A DNA stretch of 63,308 bases from Sphingobacteriia bacterium 24-36-13 (GCA_002281875.1 NCHN01000001.1:192861-256168); one strand, 5' to 3'. Shown: positions 17,051 through 26,293, counted from the stretch's first letter. Translations and numbers: made by a program. The notes: generated by a model from the letters alone, not told the origin.

Positions 17051-17953
17051 ATGAAAATAGTCGTAACAGGTGCCAATGGTTTTACTGGTCAGCATGTAGC
17101 TCAATACCTTGCTAGTAAAGGGTTTCAAGTATTTGCTCTTTCTAGAGGGAATGCTCGATTAGCCGCACATAAGCTGATTCATTATCATGACTGCGAACTA
17201 ACGAATGTTAGTTCAGTTAATAGCTTGATCATGCAAATTGAGCCAGATTGGATTATACATATTGCAGCAATGAGTAAACCTGATGAATGTAATGATGATC
17301 GGGAAAATTGTTTGTTGCATAATGTACAGGCGACCATACATCTTGGAGAAGCTGCTATCAAGCACCATTCTCAATTTATTTATTTTTCTACTGATTTCAT
17401 TTTTGGTGAAAATGGCCCACATGGAGAAGACGATATTACTGGGCCACTTAACTTCTATGGAGAAAGCAAATTACTAGCAGAAAATTGGGTAAAGCAACAT
17501 ATCCCTAATGCAGTTATTGTGAGGCCAGTTTTTATATACGGTCCTGAATTACCTGGTTCTCGCCCTAGTTTTATACAATGGGTTCAAAAGCAACTCATTC
17601 AAGAAAAACCTATCAAAGTAGTGAATGATCAAAAAAGAACACCAACTTATGTGTTCGATATTTGCCAAGGGTTAGAAACAATTATTGTAAACAATCATTC
17701 TGGTGTTTTTCATTTGGCTGGAGCCGAAATTATTACTCCATACGAAATGGCTATAGAAGTAGCCAATTGTTTATCATTAAATGTTGATTTAATAGAAGCA
17801 GTAGACAGCACAACTTTCCCAGAACCTGTAAAAAGAGCCAAACAGTCTGGACTTAAAATTGATCGGGCTCGTTCAATACTAAATTATAAACCCCACTCAT
17901 TTTCAGAGGGGGTTCGTAAAAGTTTTTTAGCAGATCAATTCATAAATAAATAG
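17051..17953 (+). CDS. NAD(P)-dependent reductase, RmlD/SDR family
   Basis: 300 aa extended short-chain dehydrogenase. GANGFTGQHVAQYL (7-20) is the nucleotide loop, HIAAMSKPDEC the family's second motif, and YGESK the catalytic Tyr-Lys, preceded by FIYFSTDFIF. It most resembles dTDP-4-dehydrorhamnose reductase, which makes dTDP-L-rhamnose, but no rmlA, rmlB or rmlC is adjacent, so substrate assignment is uncertain. It is transcribed away from pfkA and ends 5 bases before the convergent CtlX gene. Confidence 0.82.
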   Translation: MKIVVTGANGFTGQHVAQYLASKGFQVFALSRGNARLAAHKLIHYHDCELTNVSSVNSLIMQIEPDWIIHIAAMSKPDECNDDRENCLLHNVQATIHLGEAAIKHHSQFIYFSTDFIFGENGPHGEDDITGPLNFYGESKLLAENWVKQHIPNAVIVRPVFIYGPELPGSRPSFIQWVQKQLIQEKPIKVVNDQKRTPTYVFDICQGLETIIVNNHSGVFHLAGAEIITPYEMAIEVANCLSLNVDLIEAVDSTTFPEPVKRAKQSGLKIDRARSILNYKPHSFSEGVRKSFLADQFINK

Positions 17954-17958
17954 TCCTA

Positions 17959-18870
17959 CTATTTTAGGGGTAAAAAAATTTCCGCCATCATACAACGTGC
18001 ACTGCCACCTCCATTTGTTTCAATAGTGGTAATATCGCTGTGTATAATTTTATTGAAAGCGGTAATGGTTTCAATTTGCTTTGGCGTTAATGCATGAAAT
18101 GCTTGGCTAGACATTACTAAGAATTTTTCACCCCTGGTATTGTGCACTTGTAACATATTTCCAGCAAAATGATTCATTTGATTAAAATCAATTTCTACAA
18201 TAATTTTTCCTGAGTTGATGATAGATTGTTTAACCAATTGATGTTCATTTGAATCTTTTATTGAATCTAAACAAATGACTACATAATCATCTGCAACACA
18301 CATCATCACATTGGTATGGTAAATAGGCGCGCCAGCTGCATCTACAGCTACAAATGATACGCCCTTATATTGCATGGTATTGCAAAATTCATTGAATACT
18401 TGTGTGTTGGTTCTAGGAGAAAGACATGCATATGCAATTTTCTTTTCTCTGTCTAAAACCATACTTCCTGTGCCTTCCAGAAAAAGTTCATTCTTTTCAT
18501 TAGAAGTAAAATCATTGGTATGGACAATGAGAAATTTTTCTTGAATGCTATTTAATACAGAAGGTTTTCTTTCTAATCTTCTATTTGTTGCAAACATCGG
18601 ATAGAGGCAAATGCTTCCATCTTCATGGAAAGAAATCCAGTTATTAGGGAAAATAGAATCTGGTGTATGCGGGTCTGGAGTATCTTCTACTACAGTAACG
18701 TCTATGTCATGTGCTCTTAAAATTGAAATGAATTGTTCAAATTCTTGCCTAGCTTTTTCTTGCACATTAGACTGATCCGATTTGTTTTGAAAACTATTGT
18801 TCACGGCCGTTTCAGCATTAAAGCTAAAATGGACAGGTTGTATCATTAATAAGTGACTGGTATGTTGCAT
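17959..18870 (-). CDS. ctlX: CtlX-type citrulline hydrolase (amidinotransferase fold)
   Basis: 303 aa of the guanidine-modifying beta-propeller superfamily. HLLMIQPVHFSFNAETAVNN near the start, PDSIFPNNWISFHEDG, and the C-terminal GGGSARCMMAEIFLP with the nucleophilic Cys match the CtlX group, which hydrolyses citrulline to ornithine (known from citrulline use in Francisella). It lies 6 bases downstream of a second family member, an arginine deiminase-like gene. Together they could take arginine through citrulline to ornithine. An agmatine- or dimethylarginine-type substrate is the main alternative. Confidence 0.75.
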   Translation of the reverse strand: MQHTSHLLMIQPVHFSFNAETAVNNSFQNKSDQSNVQEKARQEFEQFISILRAHDIDVTVVEDTPDPHTPDSIFPNNWISFHEDGSICLYPMFATNRRLERKPSVLNSIQEKFLIVHTNDFTSNEKNELFLEGTGSMVLDREKKIAYACLSPRTNTQVFNEFCNTMQYKGVSFVAVDAAGAPIYHTNVMMCVADDYVVICLDSIKDSNEHQLVKQSIINSGKIIVEIDFNQMNHFAGNMLQVHNTRGEKFLVMSSQAFHALTPKQIETITAFNKIIHSDITTIETNGGGSARCMMAEIFLPLK

Positions 18871-18876
18871 AGTTGA

Positions 18877-20307
18877 TTAATTGATTGGTTCTCTCCATAA
18901 AGGCATACTCATACAATGAAATCCTCCTCTTGCTCTCGATAATTCTGCAGAAGGCATTAAAATAAAAGTGTCCTTAATTTGATCAATTGTAATACTGTTG
19001 TTTTCTAATTGTTGTAATAGTTCTTTCACTCCAATAATAGTAAACCCTGCATTTCTAAATGCTTCGGTGGTTTTGTCATTTCTGTCGTAACCTAATACCA
19101 CGCCTTCTTTTAATGCCAATAAATTACATGAATCTGTCCATTGCTCCCTTGCACTGTAAGGGAATTCGTTGTTCCCTGAAAAAATAAAACGTACTTCAGT
19201 TTTACATTGTAAATCTGTTTTACTAATATCAACCAACAAATCTTCTAAGCTTTCAAATGAAATTGGATTTTCTGGATTGTTCCTATGAAATTGAAGAATT
19301 TTAATTTTTTCCTCTTTCTTTATTTCTAGTATTCTTTCAACAGCAGATTCATCTTCATGCTTCACCGCTTTCCTAGAAAAATTTCCCAACATGACCCATA
19401 CATCTCTTTTAACTTGAGTAAATACCGTGTCAATATGCATATAATCTCTTTTCTTGGGAATCTTTACGATGGTTACTTTGTCCATCAATCCCATTTCAAA
19501 AAGGGTTTGTGTTATTTTAACTGCCGCTTCCGAAGAAGTTCTTTCACTAACTCCCACTAAAATATGATTCTCACTTACTACCATAATATCTCCACCTTCC
19601 AATGTAATTTTTCTTTCATCGTCTTCTTTGGGTAGTAAAAAACTATGGTGCGAATCGGATAATTCAATAATCTTATTGGTGTAATCTGCAAATAGGGGAT
19701 GATTGAAGAAAATATATTTTGCCAACAAAGCCTCTCTTGTTCTTGCTTTTTTTGCTGGCTTATTTAGCAATACATGGTCTTTAATGGTGATACCAATATC
19801 TCTGGTGAAAATAAAGTTGGGAATGGGTGCAAATAAGAGCTGTCTTTCTTGAGATGTACCTGAGATCAGGGTTTTGGCCAATTCAGTAGGTTCGTAATTC
19901 AGTAGCTCATTTTGTATTCGATAAGTGCAACCTTCAATTGCACAAACAGAGGATACCAATTTGGTTTTGATATCACTATTTTTTAATAATTCAGATAAGA
20001 GCCATTGCAATTCAATTACTTTATCAGATTTATAAAAGTGCTCGTGTTCTGGTTTATAAAATTCACGATTGTTTTGATTGCTATCAATCTCAGTTAATTT
20101 TCCTTTTATTTTTTCAGGGTCTAAAAAATACAATAAGATTTTAGTGTAATAATCGTATTCGTCTTTTCTAATGGTATCTAGGTGAACAATATCTTCAAAA
20201 AGCCAGTCTTGAGCTTTAGACGGTACTACTTTTCCTAAACCACTATCTGGGCTATGTACCAATAATCGTTTTAAAGTGCCAATTTCGGATGTAACGGAAA
20301 CCTTCAT
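18877..20307 (-). CDS. Arginine deiminase family protein
   Basis: 476 aa. Family motifs in order: LKRLLVHSPDSGLGKV near the start, FIFTRDIGITI, LEGGDIMVVSENHILVGVSE, MHIDTVF (catalytic His), and GGFHCMSMPLWRE at the C-terminus with the active-site Cys. Arginine deiminase yields citrulline and ammonia. This protein is about 65 residues longer than classic ArcA, with an insert in the first third. No arcB or arcC is present; instead ctlX follows after 6 bases, so a two-enzyme arginine-to-ornithine route is likely (inference). Confidence 0.8.
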   Translation of the reverse strand: MKVSVTSEIGTLKRLLVHSPDSGLGKVVPSKAQDWLFEDIVHLDTIRKDEYDYYTKILLYFLDPEKIKGKLTEIDSNQNNREFYKPEHEHFYKSDKVIELQWLLSELLKNSDIKTKLVSSVCAIEGCTYRIQNELLNYEPTELAKTLISGTSQERQLLFAPIPNFIFTRDIGITIKDHVLLNKPAKKARTREALLAKYIFFNHPLFADYTNKIIELSDSHHSFLLPKEDDERKITLEGGDIMVVSENHILVGVSERTSSEAAVKITQTLFEMGLMDKVTIVKIPKKRDYMHIDTVFTQVKRDVWVMLGNFSRKAVKHEDESAVERILEIKKEEKIKILQFHRNNPENPISFESLEDLLVDISKTDLQCKTEVRFIFSGNNEFPYSAREQWTDSCNLLALKEGVVLGYDRNDKTTEAFRNAGFTIIGVKELLQQLENNSITIDQIKDTFILMPSAELSRARGGFHCMSMPLWREPIN

Positions 20308-20410
20308 ATAAAATATTTTATAAAATGCGTGTAAGAAGAAGTAGGTAGTTTACTACCTATTAATCAATAAATTTTTCTAGTATCAACTTTATTTATACTC
20401 CCTTCAATGA

Positions 20411-20442
20411 TCGGGCATTGGGTTCAAGCCCCTGTACATCCA
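20411..20442 (+). other. Possible tRNA 3'-end remnant
   Basis: Within the 193-base gap between the arginine deiminase gene and the CrtA-like gene, TTGGGTTCAAGCCCCTG resembles a T-arm (G-TTC-AAGC-C) and is followed by TACATCCA, like an acceptor 3' strand with discriminator. Only three T-stem pairs are Watson-Crick. No 5' half is visible. The rest of the gap is AT-rich with nothing recognised. Confidence 0.25.
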
Positions 20443-20500
20443 AGCAAAATGTGATGTCAAAAAAGATATGGTAGAACAATGGTTCACTTAACGCAAATTA

Positions 20501-21187
20501 CTATTTTATTTCAAATGGCAATTTACCATTAAGGCTACCAGTCGATTTCAAGGGTTTGAAACGCACAAACATATCTTCACTATACCATTTTTCTTGGTGG
20601 GTTTTCTTTACTACTTCTGCATGCTCTTTCATTTTATAAGCGAACTGACGCATTTGTTCTTTACTTTCCCAAATGCTGAATGTGGCTTGTTTTATCCAAG
20701 GTACTTCGCCAATACCAACAGAGGTAATAAATCCATCTGCACCAGCCATTTGTTGTGCAATGGCATCAACATGCGACCAGAATCGGCCTAGTTGCGATGG
20801 TCGAATCGTTGCTCTAGTGAGTATTCCAATTGCTCCTTCATAGCTGGATTGTTTGGGTAAGTCTCCAAAAACAGTTTTCCCATCCCAAGTTCCATGACCT
20901 TCAATGGGGTCAAGTTGAAGCTCCCAAATTTCTACGCCGAAAAACTTCCACCAAGTGCTAATGAACGAAGGTCTAAAACCAGCATTGTCTTTTGTACTAA
21001 TGGTTAATAAAGCCCATTGTCTCCAATCTGGTGTTTTATCGAAAGTGCCATTTCTTCCACATCCCATCAATTTATAGAATTTAGTTTTTTTGCTCATCCA
21101 AAGCGGAAGTCTAAAAAAAGCCATGGACAAAAAACCAGCCCAACCTAAAAAATGGGGGTACCTAACTATACTTAAAGTAGCAATCAT
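20501..21187 (-). CDS. Spheroidene monooxygenase (CrtA)-like protein
   Basis: 228 aa. The opening ATLSIVRYPHFLGWAGFLSM, then KFYKLMGCGRNGTF, and the C-terminal ATFSIWESKEQMRQFAYK, follow the CrtA-like family. Classic CrtA is a haem enzyme that oxygenates acyclic carotenoids, but the family has many non-carotenoid members with a ferredoxin-like dimeric alpha-beta fold. No carotenoid genes are in the window, so the function is uncertain. It is divergent from hutI, 26 bases apart, and monocistronic as far as visible. Confidence 0.65.
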   Translation of the reverse strand: MIATLSIVRYPHFLGWAGFLSMAFFRLPLWMSKKTKFYKLMGCGRNGTFDKTPDWRQWALLTISTKDNAGFRPSFISTWWKFFGVEIWELQLDPIEGHGTWDGKTVFGDLPKQSSYEGAIGILTRATIRPSQLGRFWSHVDAIAQQMAGADGFITSVGIGEVPWIKQATFSIWESKEQMRQFAYKMKEHAEVVKKTHQEKWYSEDMFVRFKPLKSTGSLNGKLPFEIK

Positions 21188-21213
21188 ACATTAAATTAAA
21201 CTAATTTTCGGCA

Positions 21214-22452
21214 ATGAAATGGGTGATTCAACATATCAAACAATTGGTTAACACTAGAACCAATTCAATAGTTCTAAGAGGTGCAGAACTTTCGAAACTT
21301 CCAATTATTGATAATGCATTTCTAGTAGTTGAAAATGGAATTATTCAAGCATATGGTGCTATGCATGAATTATCAGCAGAACATTTAGATGGGGCTGGGG
21401 TGATTGATGCCGCCGGTGCTTCGGTACTGCCTTGTTGGTGCGATAGCCATACTCATTTGGTTTTTGCAGCAAGTAGAGAAGATGAGTTTGTACATAAAAT
21501 CAATGGATTAACCTATGCTGAAATAGCAGCAAAAGGGGGGGGGATACTCAATTCTGCCCGTAAAATAGCTTTAGCTAACGAAGAAGAACTGTATGTACAA
21601 GCAATGACTCGTTTGCAAGAATTAATGAAACTAGGTACAGGTGCTATTGAAATAAAAAGTGGCTATGGGCTTAATACGGCCAACGAGTTGAAAATGTTGC
21701 GGGTAATTAAACGTATTAAAGAAACGGCTCCCATTCCTGTAAAAGCGAGTTTTTTAGGAGCACATACCTTTCCATTGGAATTCAAAGAAAACCATGATGG
21801 ATATATAAATCAAATAATACAGGAGATGTTGCCTGCAATATCCCAGGAGCAATTAGCCGACTATATTGATGTTTTTTGTGAGGAAGGTTTTTTTAGTGTT
21901 GCAGAAACCCAGCGCATTTGCGAAGCTGGAATAGCGCATGGATTAAAACCGAAAATACATGCCAATCAATTACATGCCTCAGGAGGAGTAGAGCTAGGGG
22001 TTCAATTAGGAGCCATTTCAGTAGATCATTTAGAAACCATGAATGCGGCTGCTATTCAAGCATTAAGTAATTCAACTACCATTGGCACCATGCTACCCAC
22101 AGCAGCCTTTTTTCTAAGAATGCCTTACCAGCCGGCAAGAGAACTCATTCGTGCAAATGCAGCATTAGCAATTGCTTCAGACTACAACCCAGGCTCAAGC
22201 CCTAGTGGGAATATGAATTTTGTAGTTGCTTTAAGTTGTATACAAATGAAGTTATTGCCCGAAGAAGCCATTAATGCAGCCACTATTAATGGGGCATTTG
22301 CAATGGAATTAGAAAAGGAAGTAGGAAGCATCACGATCGGTAAGCGAGCTAATTTAATATTTACATATCCCATTCCTTCATTGGCATACATGCCTTATTC
22401 ATTTGGAACTAATTTGATTGATAAGGTTATGATTAATGGTCGGTTTATTTAA
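21214..22452 (+). CDS. hutI: Imidazolonepropionase
   Basis: 412 aa amidohydrolase that opens 4-imidazolone-5-propionate to N-formimino-L-glutamate in histidine breakdown. The metal and substrate motifs are DSHTHLVFAASREDEF, EIKSGYGLN, HANQLHASGG, and ASDYNPGSSPSGNM. The length is normal. hutG follows after a 42-base gap, so the last two steps of the pathway are together; hutH and hutU are not in the window. Confidence 0.95.
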   Translation: MKWVIQHIKQLVNTRTNSIVLRGAELSKLPIIDNAFLVVENGIIQAYGAMHELSAEHLDGAGVIDAAGASVLPCWCDSHTHLVFAASREDEFVHKINGLTYAEIAAKGGGILNSARKIALANEEELYVQAMTRLQELMKLGTGAIEIKSGYGLNTANELKMLRVIKRIKETAPIPVKASFLGAHTFPLEFKENHDGYINQIIQEMLPAISQEQLADYIDVFCEEGFFSVAETQRICEAGIAHGLKPKIHANQLHASGGVELGVQLGAISVDHLETMNAAAIQALSNSTTIGTMLPTAAFFLRMPYQPARELIRANAALAIASDYNPGSSPSGNMNFVVALSCIQMKLLPEEAINAATINGAFAMELEKEVGSITIGKRANLIFTYPIPSLAYMPYSFGTNLIDKVMINGRFI

Positions 22453-22494
22453 TTATATTTAAGTAACTGAATTGTTCACTTAAATTACTTGACC

Positions 22495-23547
22495 ATGCAC
22501 CATTTTAAATTTTATCATAAACAGGATGTACTTTCTGTAACTAAAATTCGTCGGTTCGAAACTAAGTTGGGTGAGCGGGTACAAGTGCTTGCCAATCCAG
22601 CAAATATAGAAGCGAGCTTGCAAGAGAGTTCTGCCAATTATATTATTCTAGGAATTCCTGAAGATATTGGCGTAAAAGCAAATGGGGGAATAGGTGGTAC
22701 CGATAGTGCTTGGTTGGCTTTTTTAAAAGCATTTTTGAATATTCAAAGCAATGACTTTTTAGAAGGTAGTAATATGATGGTATTGGGGCATTTTGATTTT
22801 GCATCTATTGCAGAACTGATAGATCAAAATGCTTTTAATGAGGAAGAAAAAATGGCTGCATATAGGCATGCGGTTAATACGATTGATGATTCGGTTGAAC
22901 AATTGATACATATCATTACCCAAAACAAAAAAATACCAATTGTTATTGGTGGTGGGCATAATAATGCATATCCCTGTATCAAAGGTGCAGCAAAAGGATT
23001 CTATAAAGCTGGTGTTATTCCTATTGCTCAAATTAATGCCATTAATTTAGATGCACATGCCGATTTTAGGCCTATGGAAGGAAGGCATAGTGGGAATGGT
23101 TTTTCTTATGCAGAAGAAGATGGTTATTTAGAAAAATACTGTGTTATTGGCTTGCATGAAAATTATATTCCACAAAATGTATGGATGGATATGGTGAATA
23201 ATCCTTTTATAGACTGCATTACTTACGAAGACATTTTTGTGCATGAAAAAAGAACATTTATTCAAGCTGTAGCACATGCAACATCATTTACAGATGATAC
23301 TTTATGTGGTATTGAATTAGACATGGATGCTATTGCCGATACTTTGTCTAGCGCACAATCAAAAGTGGGTATTACCCCCATTCAAGCAAGACAATATATG
23401 CAATATGCAGCTGCTGATACCAAAGCTGCATACTTGCATATATCTGAAGGAGCCGTTCAATTGTCTAACGGAGACAAAGACCCAGGTACAGGTAAATTAA
23501 TCAGTTATTTAGTGAGTGATTTTGTAAAAGGGCATATGATATATTAA
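22495..23547 (+). CDS. hutG: Formimidoylglutamase (arginase family)
   Basis: 350 aa from the ATG at 22495; a TTG two codons earlier is less likely. Arginase/ureohydrolase metal motifs are GGGHNNAYP, NLDAHADFRPMEGRHSGNG and GIELDMDAIADT. It hydrolyses N-formimino-L-glutamate to glutamate and formamide. The assignment as HutG rather than agmatinase or arginase rests on the neighbouring hutI. The first 40 residues are a divergent N-terminal extension. Confidence 0.85.
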   Translation: MHHFKFYHKQDVLSVTKIRRFETKLGERVQVLANPANIEASLQESSANYIILGIPEDIGVKANGGIGGTDSAWLAFLKAFLNIQSNDFLEGSNMMVLGHFDFASIAELIDQNAFNEEEKMAAYRHAVNTIDDSVEQLIHIITQNKKIPIVIGGGHNNAYPCIKGAAKGFYKAGVIPIAQINAINLDAHADFRPMEGRHSGNGFSYAEEDGYLEKYCVIGLHENYIPQNVWMDMVNNPFIDCITYEDIFVHEKRTFIQAVAHATSFTDDTLCGIELDMDAIADTLSSAQSKVGITPIQARQYMQYAAADTKAAYLHISEGAVQLSNGDKDPGTGKLISYLVSDFVKGHMIY

Positions 23548-23590
23548 CTTTTATTTTACAGTTTAATTTTTTTACTGTCCTAACTCGTCG

Positions 23591-23598
23591 TACATTTG
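23591..23598 (+). promoter_or_regulatory. -7 box of the small-protein gene with structured leader
   Basis: TACATTTG matches TAnnTTTG. The expected -33 position holds TTTT rather than TTTG. A perfect ACAGT-N11-ACTGT inverted repeat (23558-23578) overlaps that position and might be an operator. Confidence 0.5.
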
Positions 23599-23606
23599 CG
23601 GCGGAA

Positions 23607-23695
23607 TTGAGCAATTATTTAAGAGTATTTCTCAGGTAGACAAATAGAAGGCCATTCTATTCTAACGGTAACAAAAAATTTCCTACCCTGCTCAA
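23607..23695 (+). ncRNA. Candidate structured 5' leader RNA
   Basis: Nested complementary segments start a few bases after the expected transcription start. P1 is TTGAGCA (23607-23613) with TGCTCAA (23689-23695). P2 is GGTAG (23635-23639) with CTACC (23683-23687). P3 is ATAGAA (23644-23649) with TTCTAT (23655-23660), loop GGCCA. A second GGTA at 23667-23670 could compete with P2 for TACC. No known riboswitch class is recognised. Drawn by eye; chance pairing in AT-rich DNA is possible. Confidence 0.35.
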
Positions 23696-23726
23696 CAACA
23701 TTTGTAAAAAATAAAATAATAATACA

Positions 23727-23930
23727 ATGAAAGGTGAAGTTATGCCTTCTATCGTACAGATAGATAAGGCGCATTTAAACGAATTAGTACAAGAAGTAAG
23801 AGAAACATTGGCAACAGACATGTTTGTACAAAACAGAGAAGAAAAAAAGAAAGCATTTCGTGCAGTTGATCTTTGGAAGATTCACAGAGAAATGAAGTCT
23901 GCAAATAGAAATTTTAAATCACAGTTCTAG
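23727..23930 (+). CDS. Conserved-looking 67-aa cytoplasmic protein, unknown function
   Basis: 67 aa, highly charged and helical, without signal peptide or membrane segment. It has a Lys/Glu-rich centre (NREEKKKAFRAVDLWKIHRE). An alternative start at 23742 (MPSIVQIDKAHL) has the better ribosome site (AAAGGTGAAG) and would give 62 aa. It has its own -7 promoter box, a roughly 120-base leader with possible structure, and a strong terminator, which points to a genuine, perhaps highly expressed, single gene. I do not recognise the family. Confidence 0.75.
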   Translation: MKGEVMPSIVQIDKAHLNELVQEVRETLATDMFVQNREEKKKAFRAVDLWKIHREMKSANRNFKSQF

Positions 23931-23949
23931 TTGCTGTTAACTTGTTAAG

Positions 23950-23989
23950 ATCCGCTGCAAAAAATCATATTTGTAGCGGATTTTTTATT
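23950..23989 (+). terminator. Intrinsic terminator of the 67-aa gene
   Basis: ATCCGCTGCAA (23950-23960) pairs with TTGTAGCGGAT (23971-23981), one mismatch, followed by TTTTTTATTT. It overlaps the 3' end of the convergent GH20 gene. On the minus strand no T-run follows, so it works only on the plus strand. Confidence 0.85.
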
Positions 23990-25631
23990 TTGGTGATTTA
24001 CTAATATCCCATTTGGTAAAGTCTTTAAACCAACTACTGTTCCAATACTGGTATCTTGGTATGGCGTTAAGTTCTAGTCTTTTTAAAAAATCTGTGTAAT
24101 TCTTTTTTTCTGGCATACTCCAAAGTGTTTCACTTAATGCAGTCATTCTTGGAAAGATCATATAGTCTACCTTTTTTTCATTACCCATGTATTCTGTCCA
24201 TACATTGGCTTGTCCTCCAATAATTTTGTTGCTTAATCCTCTTTGAATTACAGCTATTGGAATAGGATTGTAATTGTACACTGCTTCCAATGGATTATAT
24301 CCATGAATCGCTAAACTGTCTTTTGGATCTTGTGACTGATAGTGGTCAAAATAAAAGGGTTTGCCAGGGGTATTGATTACTTTAAATCCTTTGCTTGCCG
24401 CTTCAATTGCTTGCTTTTCTGTTCCCCAATTCATAACAATGGTTGAAGTATCTAAATCGCCCTCGTTTATTTCATGCCAACCAATCGTTTGTTTCCCTTT
24501 TGATTTAAGGTGTTTGGCAATAAACTCTATAAAATAGGTTTGTAATGCTGTTTCGTTTTTTAACCCTTTTTCTTTCATGAAAGCTTGTGTTGCAGGGTCT
24601 TGTTTCCACCATATTTTACTGCATTCATCGCCCCCAACATGAATATAAGGTGAAGGGAAAAGCGACACTACTTCATCAAACACTTTTTCTAAAAAACGAA
24701 ATGTGGCTGGTTTGGGTGCCAGCACATTATTTTGTCTATTGTACATACCCCAAGTAGTGGCTACATTCCAGTTCGTATCTGGTTTGGTACTGAGTTCTGG
24801 ATAAGCAGCAATTGCAGCACGACTGTGTCCGGGTATATCAATTTCAGGTATTACCGTTATGGCCCTAATAGCAGCGTATTGCACAATTTCTTTTATTTCT
24901 GCTTTTGTATAGAATCCGCCGTAACGGATTCCATCATATTGGGCAGGGCTATCTTTAAAATGGCCAATCAAAGTTTCATTTCTATATGATCCTATGGTGT
25001 TCAGTTTGGGGTAAGCCTCCATTTCAATTCTCCAACCTTGGTCGTCTGTTAAATGCCAATGAAAAGTATTGAATTTGTGAAATGCCAAATAATCAATGTA
25101 TTTCTTAATATAGTTTAATGGAAATAGATGTCTTACCACATCTAAATGCATTCCCCTATATGTAAATCTTGGTTGGTCTTCTATATGAACTGGCGAAATT
25201 TTTACTGAATTGAATTGGCCAATAGGCATTAATTGTAATAGACTCTGAATCCCATTTACTAACCCTCTTAAATCGTGGTACTCAATTTGGATGTTTTGTT
25301 TATTTATGTTTAACTCATATTTTTCTGCTGGATGGTTTAATGAATTATTGGAAACAAGGTAAATTCCTGTTGCCGACAAGCTATTAGTATTGAGCGTTTT
25401 TTTCAAATTAAGTAGTATGCCAGTTTGTTTTGCTATATTTTCTTGGAGGTAAACCGCTTGTGGTTCAAATGGCATTTCATAAAATATACTTTGTTTGCTG
25501 TCTAAAACAAAAGGATCAGTGCTCTGCGGATAACTAATAAATGCAGGCTTCGGAATAATGGTATTTGCATTTTGTGCGATACTATAAAAGCTGGTAAATA
25601 ATATACAGTAAATAAAAAATAATCTTTTCAT
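23985..25631 (-). CDS. Beta-N-acetylhexosaminidase, GH20 (second copy)
   Basis: 548 aa. Signal peptide MKRLFFIYCILFTSFYSIAQ, GH20b domain to about residue 145, then the catalytic barrel with HLTDDQGWRIEME and HVGGDECSKIWW (Asp-Glu pair). It shares architecture and many blocks with the copy at 12666-14324, so the two are paralogues. The residues after the catalytic pair differ (SKIWW against PKEAW), so substrate range may differ. It is monocistronic and convergent with the 67-aa gene, whose terminator overlaps its last codons. Confidence 0.92.
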   Translation of the reverse strand: MKRLFFIYCILFTSFYSIAQNANTIIPKPAFISYPQSTDPFVLDSKQSIFYEMPFEPQAVYLQENIAKQTGILLNLKKTLNTNSLSATGIYLVSNNSLNHPAEKYELNINKQNIQIEYHDLRGLVNGIQSLLQLMPIGQFNSVKISPVHIEDQPRFTYRGMHLDVVRHLFPLNYIKKYIDYLAFHKFNTFHWHLTDDQGWRIEMEAYPKLNTIGSYRNETLIGHFKDSPAQYDGIRYGGFYTKAEIKEIVQYAAIRAITVIPEIDIPGHSRAAIAAYPELSTKPDTNWNVATTWGMYNRQNNVLAPKPATFRFLEKVFDEVVSLFPSPYIHVGGDECSKIWWKQDPATQAFMKEKGLKNETALQTYFIEFIAKHLKSKGKQTIGWHEINEGDLDTSTIVMNWGTEKQAIEAASKGFKVINTPGKPFYFDHYQSQDPKDSLAIHGYNPLEAVYNYNPIPIAVIQRGLSNKIIGGQANVWTEYMGNEKKVDYMIFPRMTALSETLWSMPEKKNYTDFLKRLELNAIPRYQYWNSSWFKDFTKWDISKSPK

Positions 25632-25726
25632 GACTATTGGAATAATTGGATTGGTATAAAAATATCAAATTGATTGGCTATTTGGTAAATTGCATGGCAG
25701 TATTTACCACCGTTTAGCAAATTGTT

Positions 25727-26293
25727 ATGCTTAAAGCAGATTTAAGAGAGATTTATATTAATAAAAGAAATGAATTAGAGGGATCAGACCGATTGAAATT
25801 GGACGATCTCTTATTGATTCAATTTCAACAAATCAATTTTGAAAACATACAAACTGTTTTAAGTTATTGGCCAATGGCTAATAAGTCAGAACCCAATACT
25901 CATTTGTTCAATGGCTATTTAAGACATATGATACCACAGCTGCAATTGTGTTATCCGGTGGTACAAGGTCAAGAAAAAATGCAAGCTATCTTGGTAGATG
26001 AAGAAACCGTGTACCAAACCAATCAGTGGGGCATTACAGAACCTAAGACTGGTGAAACAATTGAATTAAGGAATATTGATTTGGTCTTGGTTCCCTTATT
26101 GGTTTTTGATGAAGCAGGTTATAGAGTAGGATTTGGGAAAGGGTATTACGATCGATTTTTGGCTGAAAAAGAAGACCATACTGCTTTAATTGGATTTTCT
26201 TACTTTGATCCAATACCCTTAATCAGTGACACCCATGAATTTGATATACCTTTACATCTAGGTATTACCCCTAAGCGTATTTATGAATTTTAA
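25727..26293 (+). CDS. 5-formyltetrahydrofolate cyclo-ligase
   Basis: 188 aa. It converts 5-formyl-THF to 5,10-methenyl-THF with ATP. Typical blocks are LSYWPMANKSEPNT in the first half and DLVLVPLLVFDEAGYRVGFG followed by KGYYDRFLA in the second. The length is normal. It overlaps lpxK by 11 bases, which indicates an operon with lpxK and rnr although the three functions are unrelated. Confidence 0.93.
   Translation: MLKADLREIYINKRNELEGSDRLKLDDLLLIQFQQINFENIQTVLSYWPMANKSEPNTHLFNGYLRHMIPQLQLCYPVVQGQEKMQAILVDEETVYQTNQWGITEPKTGETIELRNIDLVLVPLLVFDEAGYRVGFGKGYYDRFLAEKEDHTALIGFSYFDPIPLISDTHEFDIPLHLGITPKRIYEF

Noticed and set aside
12666-25631. The two GH20 genes as flanks of a duplicated segment
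   Set aside because: The genes between them and next to them are unrelated, and the two sequences are clearly diverged, so this is old paralogy and not a recent segmental repeat.
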